Origin: Opitutaceae bacterium
GTDB taxonomy: Bacteria; Verrucomicrobiota; Verrucomicrobiia; Opitutales; Opitutaceae
DNA: 14,234 nt
Direction: 5' to 3'
NCBI GenBank assembly: GCA_003168315.1
Contig: PMSP01000242.1
Location: 1 to 14,234 of the forward strand
This document shows, piece after piece, positions 1-6,051 of this stretch. The first letter of the stretch is position 1. Each line of letters starts with the position of its first letter. Position numbers and translations under genes: made by a program. Below the pieces are notes generated by a model, which was not told the DNA's origin, ran no database searches, and saw only the letters and a list, made by a program, of their open reading frames with translations.

Positions 1-2
1 GC

Positions 3-794
3 GGCCATTCCACGCGCGACGTCGTCTTTTCCGAGGACGGGAAGCGCATGTTCATCTCCGTCGGCTCCGGCTCGAACGTGGCCGATGGCCTCTCGGTCAA
101 GACGCCTTCGGAGATACGCGCCTGGGAATCCGTGCACGGCCGGGGTGCGGCCTGGGGTGCCGAGACCAACCGCGCGGACATCCTCGTGACCGACCCGCAG
201 GGCAAGGTTCCCCTCCATACGTTTGCCACCGGCATCAGGAACGGGGTCGGCCTCGCGGTCCAGCCGGGGACAGGCGAACTCTGGGTCTCGACCAACGAGC
301 GGGACGCCCTGGGCGACGACCTCGTCCCGGACTACATCACCCGCGTGAAGGAGGGCGCCTTCTACGGCTGGCCCTGGTACTACATGGGCAACCACGAGGA
401 TCCCCGGCATGCGGGCGAGCGCCCGGACCTCGCCGGCGCGACCACCTCCCCAGACGTCCCGGTGCAGGCCCACTCGGCATCGCTCGAGATGGCCTTCTAC
501 ACGGCGACGTCCGGGGTCTCCGCATTCCCCGCGGAGTACCGCGGGGACGCCTTCGCCTGCTTCCACGGCTCATGGAACCGGGGCTTGAGGACGGGCTCCA
601 AGGTCGTCCGCGTGCGCCTGAAGGACGGCGTACCGACGGGGGAATATGACGACTTCCTGACGGGCTTCGTGGTCGACAACCACGACGTTTGGGGACGGCC
701 GGTGGGTGTCGCGGTCGCGCGCGACGGGGCCCTCCTCGTCAGCGAGGACGCCAACGGGACGCTCCTGAGGATATCCTACGCCGGCTCCCGCTAG
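3..794 (+). CDS. PQQ-dependent sugar (sorbosone/glucose) dehydrogenase-like protein, C-terminal part
   Basis: The reading frame is open from base 3, upstream of the first ATG at 48, and begins GHSTRDVVFSEDGKRMFISV, so the gene is cut by the left edge and 48 is not its start. The sequence matches the soluble PQQ glucose/L-sorbosone dehydrogenase fold (a six-bladed beta-propeller). Seen are a GH-S-TR strand, SVGSGSN, a GIRNGVGLAVQPGTGELW strand, the NERDxLGDDLVPDY loop, YGWPWYY, a CFHGSWNR strand and a final GRPVGVAVARDGALLVSED blade. Family members are usually periplasmic or secreted and oxidise sugars or aldoses with PQQ and calcium; the exact substrate cannot be read here. The signal peptide and first blades would lie outside the window. 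The TAG stop at 792-794 overlaps the stop of the convergent NHL gene, leaving no room for a terminator between them. Family assignment is firm; substrate is unknown. Confidence 0.88.
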   Translation, partial: GHSTRDVVFSEDGKRMFISVGSGSNVADGLSVKTPSEIRAWESVHGRGAAWGAETNRADILVTDPQGKVPLHTFATGIRNGVGLAVQPGTGELWVSTNERDALGDDLVPDYITRVKEGAFYGWPWYYMGNHEDPRHAGERPDLAGATTSPDVPVQAHSASLEMAFYTATSGVSAFPAEYRGDAFACFHGSWNRGLRTGSKVVRVRLKDGVPTGEYDDFLTGFVVDNHDVWGRPVGVAVARDGALLVSEDANGTLLRISYAGSR

Positions 795-2701
795 GGAAGT
801 TCGTAGACCTCGGCCAGGGCGACCCCGGTCGTGTTGCCGACGCCGGAGATCTCCATCGTATAGGCGCCCGGCGAGAGGCTGATGAGGGTCGCGCTGTCGG
901 CGCTGCCCATGGGCAGCGCGAAGGCGTTCACCTGGATCGCCGCGGCGGCGATCGCGGCCGCGTTCACGTTGGTGCCCCAGCCGGTGTCGGCCGCCACCGT
1001 GTTCTGGGAGTTGTCGAAGACCAGGAGCTCCGGCATCGCCAGGACGCCGCCCACGCCGAACTGGGCGAGCGCAGGCCCGACGCCGCGCAGGAGGAGGCTC
1101 TCCTGGCCGTTGCCTGAGATGACGAAGCCCGGGATCAGGACATTGCCGCCGGTCCCCACCTGGGCGCGGGTCGAGAGGTTGATGAGGCGCGTGCCGGTGG
1201 ACGAGACCTCGTAGACCTCGGCCAGCGCGACCCCGGTCGTCCCGCCGACGCCCGAGACCTCGGCCGTGTACGCTCCCGCGGGAAGCGTGATGACAAGCGC
1301 GCAGTCCGCGCTCCCGGCCGTGAGGGGGAACGCGCCGGACTGCGCGGCGGCGGCGGTGACCTGCGCGGCGTTCGCGCCCCAGCCGGTGTTGGTGGCGAGG
1401 ATGTTCTGGTTGCTGTCGAGGACGCTCAGGGTCGGCTGGGCCAGGACGCCCGTGACGCTGAAGGCGGTGAGGGCGGGGCCGTCGCCGCGGATGAGGAGCG
1501 TTTCGCTTCCCGTCCCGCCGATCACAAATCCGGTGATGAGGATGTTGCCCCCGGTACCCACCTGGGCGCGCGTTGAGATGTTGATGAGCCGGGCGGGGAA
1601 CGAGCCGCCGGTCGGCGACATGCCGGCGGGCGCCGCGGCGCCCTTCCGGATCGTGTCATTGTAGGTGTCGGCGACGAAGAGGTTGCCGCCGGCGTCGACC
1701 GTGACCCCGAGGGGCTGGTTGAAGAGCGCCGCGGTCCCGGTCCCGTCGGAACTCCCCGGCATGCCGACCCGGCCCGCGAGGGTCGTCACGACCCCGGCGG
1801 GCGTGATCTCCCGGATCGTGTCGTTGACGCTGTCCGCGACGAAGAGGTTGCCGCTCGCGTCGACGGCCATGCCGGCAGGCTGGTCAAACGTCGCCGCCGA
1901 GCCGACGCCGTCCGAGCTGCCGGTGACGCCCGGGATCCCGGCAATCGTGCTGACGACGCCCGCCGGGGTGACCTTGCGGATCGTGTTGCTGTTGTCCGCG
2001 ACATAGGCGTTGCCGGCCAGGTCGGCGGTCAGCCCGTCGGGCGAGTTGAACTCGGCCTCTGCCCCGGTCCCGTTTGCAGAGCCGGAGATCCCCGGTGTCC
2101 CCGCGAGCGTCGTCACGACGCCCGCGGCCGTGACCTTCCGGATCACCTGGTTGCCGCTGTCCGCGACGTATACGTTGCCGTTCCCGTCGACGCCGATGTC
2201 AGCCGGCTCGTTGAACTGTGCGGCGTGTCCCGTCCCGTTGGCATATCCGGTCACGCCCGCGGAACCCGCCAGTGTCGTCACGACCCCGGTCGGCGTGATC
2301 TTCCTGATCGTGTTGTAATAGGCGTCGGAGACGTAGACGTTCCCGCTTGTGTCAACCGCCAGCCCCACGAGGAATCCGAACTGGGCGGCGGATCCTGTTC
2401 CATCCTGCGTGCCCATGATGCCGGGCGACCCGGCGAAGGTCGTCACGTCGCCCTTCGGGGAAATCTTGCGGACCGTCGCGTTCCCCGAGTCCGTGATGTA
2501 GACATTCCCGCCGGAATCGACCGCGATGCTGGAGGGCGTGTTGAAGAGGGCGATCGTTCCCTGGCCGTTCGCGAGCCCGGTGATGCCGGCGATCCCGGAC
2601 ACCGTCGTGAAGGCGTAGGGCGTCGTGTAGTTGCTCGTGGCCCGCGCTGCGGGTGAAAGCGCGAGCGCGGCGACGAGGGGGAGGAGGGGGATTGTTCGCA
2701 A
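791..2701 (-). CDS. Secreted NHL-repeat beta-propeller protein with duplicated C-terminal module
   Basis: This is a 636-residue protein. The start chosen is a TTG at 2701-2699, because a clean signal peptide follows at once (residues 1-21, hydrophobic core PLLPLVAALALSP, likely cleavage after ARA). No in-frame ATG lies between it and the upstream in-frame stop near 2809. Residues about 56-355 hold six NHL repeats of ~55 residues, each with a core like AVDxxGNVYVxDxxNxTIRKIT and a linker GVVTTLAGxxGxxGxxxGTG, enough for one closed six-bladed propeller. Residues 371-499 and 505-636 are two copies of a module starting RLINxSTRAQVGTGGN and ending GVALAEVYE. I know this module from exported verrucomicrobial proteins but not a proven function. 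NHL propellers usually bind protein, glycan or nucleic acid rather than catalyse. No Shine-Dalgarno is evident before the TTG. The gene is divergent from the sigma-factor operon; a functional link is possible but unproven. Confidence 0.88.
   Translation of the reverse strand: MRTIPLLPLVAALALSPAARATSNYTTPYAFTTVSGIAGITGLANGQGTIALFNTPSSIAVDSGGNVYITDSGNATVRKISPKGDVTTFAGSPGIMGTQDGTGSAAQFGFLVGLAVDTSGNVYVSDAYYNTIRKITPTGVVTTLAGSAGVTGYANGTGHAAQFNEPADIGVDGNGNVYVADSGNQVIRKVTAAGVVTTLAGTPGISGSANGTGAEAEFNSPDGLTADLAGNAYVADNSNTIRKVTPAGVVSTIAGIPGVTGSSDGVGSAATFDQPAGMAVDASGNLFVADSVNDTIREITPAGVVTTLAGRVGMPGSSDGTGTAALFNQPLGVTVDAGGNLFVADTYNDTIRKGAAAPAGMSPTGGSFPARLINISTRAQVGTGGNILITGFVIGGTGSETLLIRGDGPALTAFSVTGVLAQPTLSVLDSNQNILATNTGWGANAAQVTAAAAQSGAFPLTAGSADCALVITLPAGAYTAEVSGVGGTTGVALAEVYEVSSTGTRLINLSTRAQVGTGGNVLIPGFVISGNGQESLLLRGVGPALAQFGVGGVLAMPELLVFDNSQNTVAADTGWGTNVNAAAIAAAAIQVNAFALPMGSADSATLISLSPGAYTMEISGVGNTTGVALAEVYELP
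800..1189 (-). repeat. Second (C-terminal) copy of the ~130-residue RLINxSTRAQVGTGGN module
   Basis: This is residues 505-634 of the NHL protein. It matches the copy at 1208-1591 almost residue for residue: RLINLSTRAQVGTGGNVLIP, then a GPALxxFxVxGVLAxPxLxVxDxxQN core and GVALAEVYE at the end. The match also shows at base level: the segments beginning at 801 and 1209 differ at only a few positions over about 50 bases, which points to duplication or conversion within the gene. Confidence 0.8.
1208..1591 (-). repeat. First copy of the ~130-residue RLINxSTRAQVGTGGN module
   Basis: This is residues 371-498 of the NHL protein. It sits directly after the propeller and is joined to the second copy by a six-residue linker. 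The predicted content is beta strands with short turns. There is no catalytic motif, no LPXTG or PEP-CTERM-like tail, and no membrane helix after the second copy, so it is not an obvious anchoring signal. Confidence 0.8.
1637..2536 (-). repeat. Six tandem NHL repeats (beta-propeller blades) within the NHL protein gene
   Basis: Six in-frame repeats of about 165 bases encode the blades. The cores read IAVDSGGNVYITD, LAVDTSGNVYVSD, IGVDGNGNVYVAD, LTADLAGNAYVAD, MAVDASGNLFVAD and VTVDAGGNLFVAD. The fourth is one residue shorter and less conserved. The last repeat ends in a short A/P/G linker before the C-terminal modules. Confidence 0.85.
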
Positions 2702-2985
2702 GGGAAAGGGCTGTTGTTCGCCTGCTAGAAGATATCGGGCGGGATCCGGGGACGAAGGGCCTGTATGCGGGAGCGTTTCCCGTTTGGCAATACCCCGCCG
2801 GGTGATTCACAGCCGCATGGGGGCCAATGTCTTGGGTATATCCGCTAAGGATGTTACCCATGGCGTGTCTTTATTTATCGATGGAGTCATGCTTATCTCG
2901 CCATCCAACCCCCATGGAACCGTTGATGTTCGAAAACGCGCCGGTCAGGCCGTCCGCTGTTTCGGGCATCCCGGGCGCTGAGGCG
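2702..2985. promoter_or_regulatory. Intergenic region between divergent NHL gene and sigma-factor operon
   Basis: These 284 bases separate two diverging genes and must hold both promoters unless the sigma gene starts further upstream. Roughly 2780-2900 is clearly less GC-rich than its surroundings and includes GGGTATATCC and TCTTTATTTATCG. I could not fix a convincing -35/-10 pair on either strand. An imperfect inverted repeat lies at 2833-2860. A frame open from ATG 2827 runs through the right part into the sigma gene, but its first ~53 residues look non-coding in character. Confidence 0.5.
2833..2860. promoter_or_regulatory. Imperfect inverted repeat, candidate operator or hairpin
   Basis: The arms are TGGGTA.ATCC (2833-2843) and GGAT..TACCCA (2849-2860), with a five-base GCTAA centre. 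Ten base pairs form with one unpaired T on the left and GT on the right. It lies in the AT-richer part of the divergent intergenic region, where a regulator site would be expected. The run after it (TGGCGTGTCTTTATTTATC) is T-rich but not a proper T-tract, and no plus-strand gene ends here, so a terminator is unlikely. Confidence 0.4.
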
Positions 2986-3492
2986 ATGAGCCCCCAAGCC
3001 CCGAGCATCGCGGCCCTGTTTGAATCCGAGGAAAGCGCGCTCCTGCACTATGCGATCGGGATAGTGCGCCGGCGGATCGTCGCGGAGGAGCTCGTCCAGG
3101 AGGCGTTCCTCAGGCTTCACAGGATATGGGGCCAGGTGGACAACCCCCGCGGCTGGCTTTACCGGAGCATCCGGAACCTGGCCCTCAATCACCTGCGAGA
3201 CAACCCGCCCGAGGCCGAGCTGGACGAGGAGAGGGCCCCCCAGGAGGAAAGCCTCCCCCGCGATCTCCTCGGGCGCAGCGAGGCGATCGGCACCGTCCGC
3301 ATGCTCCTGGCCGAGATGCCGGAGGACGACCGCACGCTCATCCGCCTCAAGTACCATGACGACCTCAAGTACCACGAGATCAGCAAGCGCACGGGGCTGA
3401 GTGTCGGCAACGTGGGTTTCCGGCTGCACCACGTGATGAAGGCGCTGCTGGACGGGCTCCAGCGCGCGGGCATCGAGGGAAGCGAGGGATAA
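2986..3492 (+). CDS. ECF-type RNA polymerase sigma factor
   Basis: With the start at ATG 2986 the protein has 168 residues, normal for an ECF sigma factor. Region 2 covers about residues 8-75 (ALFESEESALLHYAIGIV, VAEELVQEAFLRLHR, NPRGWLYRSIRNLALNHLRD). A charged linker spans 76-100. Region 4 covers about 103-160, with EDDRTLIRLKYHDDLKYHEI followed by a helix-turn-helix (SKRTGLSVGNVGFRLHHVMK). It would direct RNA polymerase to its own regulon. The frame is open further upstream (ATGs at 2914, 2926, 2827), but homology-like sequence begins only near FESEES, and none of the candidate starts has a strong ribosome site, so the start is uncertain. The TAA stop lies 8 bases before the vWA gene, whose N-terminus looks like an anti-sigma domain; the pair is probably a sigma/anti-sigma unit. 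Confidence 0.9.
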   Translation: MSPQAPSIAALFESEESALLHYAIGIVRRRIVAEELVQEAFLRLHRIWGQVDNPRGWLYRSIRNLALNHLRDNPPEAELDEERAPQEESLPRDLLGRSEAIGTVRMLLAEMPEDDRTLIRLKYHDDLKYHEISKRTGLSVGNVGFRLHHVMKALLDGLQRAGIEGSEG

Positions 3493-3495
3493 GGA
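3491..3495 (+). promoter_or_regulatory. Ribosome binding site of the vWA gene, overlapping the sigma-factor stop
   Basis: AAGGA sits five bases before ATG 3501 and shares its first two A residues with the TAA stop of the sigma gene. This arrangement suits translational coupling of the sigma factor and its putative membrane-bound antagonist. Confidence 0.7.
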
Positions 3496-3500
3496 CCACC

Positions 3501-6017
3501 ATGAACAACGACGAAAACAATCCCGAAAAGAAGAGCCAGATGCCAGCCGAGATGGAGGCGCGCGTGGTGGCGTGGGCCTTGGGCGAGTCGACCGCGGCGG
3601 AGGCCGCGGAGATGGAGCGGCTCGCGGCCGGGCAGCCGGAGATCGCAACCTTAAGGAAGCGAATCGAAGCGGGACGGAAGCTCGTCTCCGAGGCGGTGTC
3701 GCCCGACGGGGAAGTGCTGAGGCTTTCCGCGGGCCGCCGGGCCGCGCTCCTTCAGGCCCTCACGGCAACGGAGACCGCCGAGCAGGCACCCGCGGAGGTC
3801 CCGAACCTCGCGGTCATCCGCCGGAAGCAGAGGCTTGAGCGCCAATGGATGCTCGCCGTCGCGGCCTGCGTGACGGTCGGCCTGTTCCTCTCGGTGATGG
3901 TCACTTCCTCCGAGAAGAGCTACCGGACGGAGAGGGCCTACTCGCTCGCGGGCCGGGAAAAGGCGGAGCAGGACAAGAAGCTTCGTGACGATGAAATCTC
4001 CAGCTCGAACGCCCGGAAGGAGGCGAGGGAGATGACGATCACGTCGCCCAGCTTGGCGGAGGCAAACGAGCCGCAGGCTGCCGCCGCTGAATTCGACCAG
4101 AAGCTGGCGACGGACCGGCTCGCAAAGGCGGACGGTCAACCCGGGTCGGCCGGCGGCGCGCTCGATGCTCCGATGCGCCTCGAGGCGGCCGCCCGTGTCC
4201 AGCAGGCGCAGGTCGCGATGCCAGTCGCTCCGGAGGATCTCGGCATAGGCCGCACGTCGGGCACGGGCGCGGTCGATAATGGCGCGCTGTCCCTGAAGCC
4301 CTCCGGAGGGCGGCTCGCGTTCAATGCGCAGGCTCCCGCCCCCGGGGCCGAGGTCGAATCCCAGGCTCCCCTCGTCCTTTCCCCGTTCACCGTTGACGCT
4401 CCCGAGGACAAGGGAACCTACCGGGCCAACTCCACGCTGGCCGGGACACGGGTGCGGACCGACCTGAAGGACATCTCCTCCGCGATCAATGTCGTGACGG
4501 CCCAGTTCCTTCAGGACACGGGTGCCCGCAATCCGGACAGTCTCCTCACCTACGGGCCGAAGGCGGACGCCGGCCCAAGCCCGGGCTACATGCCGACGGC
4601 ATCGGGAGGCCCCGAGGGCGCGGCTGCGAAGAGGGGCGGCATCGATGCGCCCGGGGAGGACGCGGCGGGCGCCGGCGGCACGGGCTTCGGCGAGACCAGC
4701 GCGGCAAAGGACCCGGTCTCAACCTTCTCCCTCCACGTGAGCGACGTCTCCTTCCGGCTCGCGCTGGCCGCGCTGGCGCGGGGCGAGGCCCCCGATTCCG
4801 CCAGCATCCGTCCCGAGGAATTCTACAACGCCTTCAACACCGGGGACCCGGCCCCGGCGATGGCGGACAAGGTCTCATGCCACACGGAGCAGGCGATCGA
4901 CCCGGTGATGCAGCAGCGGAACCTCCTAAGGATCGCCATGCGGGTGCCGACGACGGGGCGCGAGGCGGCGCAGCCGCTGCGCCTCACGGTGCTCCTCGAC
5001 ACCTCGGGCTCCATGGAGCGCGAGGACCGGGCGGCCGCCGTCCACAGCGCGATGAAGGCCCTGGTGTCGCTCCTCGGCCCCGACGACCGCGTGACCCTGA
5101 TCGGCTTTGCCCGCCAGCCGCGGCTCCTCGCGGACCAGGTTCCCGGCGACAAGGCCCGGTCCCTCCTGGACCTGATCGCCCACATCCCGGCCGAGGGGGG
5201 CACGAACCTCGAGGAGGGGATCAGGGTCGCGGGCGACATCGCCCGCCGCCAGTTCTCCGCGCCCGCCCAGAACCGGGTCGTCCTCCTGACGGACGGCGCG
5301 GCCAACCTCGGCGACGCGAACCCCGCCAGCCTGGCGGCGCTTGTCGAGACGCTGCGCCAGCAGGGGATCTCTTTCGACGCCTGCGGCGTCGGCACGGACG
5401 GGATCCAGGACTCCGTCCTCGAGGCGCTGACCCGCAAGGGCTCGGGCCGCTATTACCTCCTCGACACGCCCGACGCGGCCGACGCCGGCTTCGCCCACCT
5501 TCTGGCGGGCGCCTTCCGCCCGGCGGCCGAGAACGTCAAGGTCCAGGTGCGGTTCAACCCCTCGCGGGTCGGCAGCTACCGGCTGATCGGCTTCGAGAAC
5601 CACCGCCTGAAGAGGGAGGACTTCCGGAACGACACGGTCGCGGCGGCGGCCCTCGCGGGCGGCGAGGCGGCGGTCGCGCTCTACGAGGTCCAGGTCCTTC
5701 CCCAGGGCGACGGCGACCTGGGCCAGGTCTACGTCCGCTTCCACGACACCGCGGGCGGCGCCATGGTCGAGCGTTCCTGGCCCCTGGTCTACGACCCGAA
5801 CGCTCCGGCCTTCGACAGGGCGACCCCGACGATGCAGCTGGCCGGGACGGCCGCCCTCCTGGCCGAGAAGCTGCGCGGCGGCGCCCGGGGCGACGCCATC
5901 AGGCTCGCCCAGCTGGCCCCGGTCGTGAACGCGCTCCGGAGCCATTACTCGCACGAGGTCCCCGTGCAGGAGCTGGCGACGATGTACGAGGAGATGCGCC
6001 GGCTGCACGGGGAGTGA
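3501..6017 (+). CDS. Membrane-anchored vWA (YfbK-type) protein with anti-sigma-like N-terminus and TonB-plug-like segment
   Basis: This is an 838-residue protein of four parts. Residues 16-110 form a helical, charged, probably cytoplasmic domain (VVAWALGESTAAEAAEMERL) like the N-terminus of membrane anti-sigma factors, without the zinc HxxxCxxC motif. One membrane helix follows at about 116-134. Residues 135-288 are a low-complexity periplasmic linker. Residues 289-351 resemble a TonB-dependent-receptor TonB box and plug start. Residues 405-838 match the YfbK family: an N-terminal segment (FSLHVSDVSFRLALAAL), then a vWA domain (about 492-675) with a complete MIDAS site (D500-x-S502-x-S504, T568, D598), then the family's C-terminal domain ending in NALRSHYSHEVPVQELATMY. 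vWA domains bind metal and protein partners. Inferred role: a metal-dependent periplasmic sensor or scaffold that restrains the adjacent sigma factor. It has a good AAGGA ribosome site. The vWA/YfbK call is firm; the anti-sigma role is inference. Confidence 0.9.
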   Translation: MNNDENNPEKKSQMPAEMEARVVAWALGESTAAEAAEMERLAAGQPEIATLRKRIEAGRKLVSEAVSPDGEVLRLSAGRRAALLQALTATETAEQAPAEVPNLAVIRRKQRLERQWMLAVAACVTVGLFLSVMVTSSEKSYRTERAYSLAGREKAEQDKKLRDDEISSSNARKEAREMTITSPSLAEANEPQAAAAEFDQKLATDRLAKADGQPGSAGGALDAPMRLEAAARVQQAQVAMPVAPEDLGIGRTSGTGAVDNGALSLKPSGGRLAFNAQAPAPGAEVESQAPLVLSPFTVDAPEDKGTYRANSTLAGTRVRTDLKDISSAINVVTAQFLQDTGARNPDSLLTYGPKADAGPSPGYMPTASGGPEGAAAKRGGIDAPGEDAAGAGGTGFGETSAAKDPVSTFSLHVSDVSFRLALAALARGEAPDSASIRPEEFYNAFNTGDPAPAMADKVSCHTEQAIDPVMQQRNLLRIAMRVPTTGREAAQPLRLTVLLDTSGSMEREDRAAAVHSAMKALVSLLGPDDRVTLIGFARQPRLLADQVPGDKARSLLDLIAHIPAEGGTNLEEGIRVAGDIARRQFSAPAQNRVVLLTDGAANLGDANPASLAALVETLRQQGISFDACGVGTDGIQDSVLEALTRKGSGRYYLLDTPDAADAGFAHLLAGAFRPAAENVKVQVRFNPSRVGSYRLIGFENHRLKREDFRNDTVAAAALAGGEAAVALYEVQVLPQGDGDLGQVYVRFHDTAGGAMVERSWPLVYDPNAPAFDRATPTMQLAGTAALLAEKLRGGARGDAIRLAQLAPVVNALRSHYSHEVPVQELATMYEEMRRLHGE
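4365..4553 (+). other. TonB-box/receptor-plug-like segment embedded in the vWA protein
   Basis: Residues 289-351 read APLVLSPFTVDAPEDKG, then YRANSTLAGTRVRTDLKDIS and SAINVVTAQFLQDTGARNPD. This is the pattern of the N-terminal end of Opitutaceae-type TonB-dependent receptors, where LSPFxV occupies the TonB-box position and STLAGTR...DL.D....I.VVT..FL.DTGA begins the plug. Here it ends after about 60 residues, too short for a complete plug, and no beta-barrel follows; a G/A/P-rich linker leads to the vWA part. The match is from memory of the family, not from a search. Confidence 0.75.
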
Positions 6018-6040
6018 CCGGTTCCCGTCGGATTTCGAAA

Positions 6041-6045
6041 AAGGA
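6041..6045 (+). promoter_or_regulatory. Ribosome binding site of the giant membrane-protein gene
   Basis: AAGGA lies six bases before ATG 6052 in the 34-base gap after the vWA gene. It supports 6052 as the start, and a signal peptide follows directly. Confidence 0.7.
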
Positions 6046-6051
6046 AACAAC

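Noticed and set aside
2916..2921. GGAACC, like an ECF-type -35 element, which would fit autoregulation of the sigma gene.
   Set aside because: No matching -10 (CGTC/TCTA-like) element lies 15-18 bases downstream; the nearest CGTCC at 2951 is about 29 bases away.
2827..2985. Upstream extension of the sigma factor to ATG 2827.
   Set aside because: The added ~53 residues do not resemble sigma-factor sequence, run through the inverted repeat and the AT-richer promoter-like patch, and have no better ribosome site. A start at 2914 or 2926 remains possible.
3501..3845. A zinc-binding anti-sigma (HxxxCxxC) motif in the vWA protein's N-terminus.
   Set aside because: No such His/Cys cluster exists there; any anti-sigma role must rest on a zinc-free fold.
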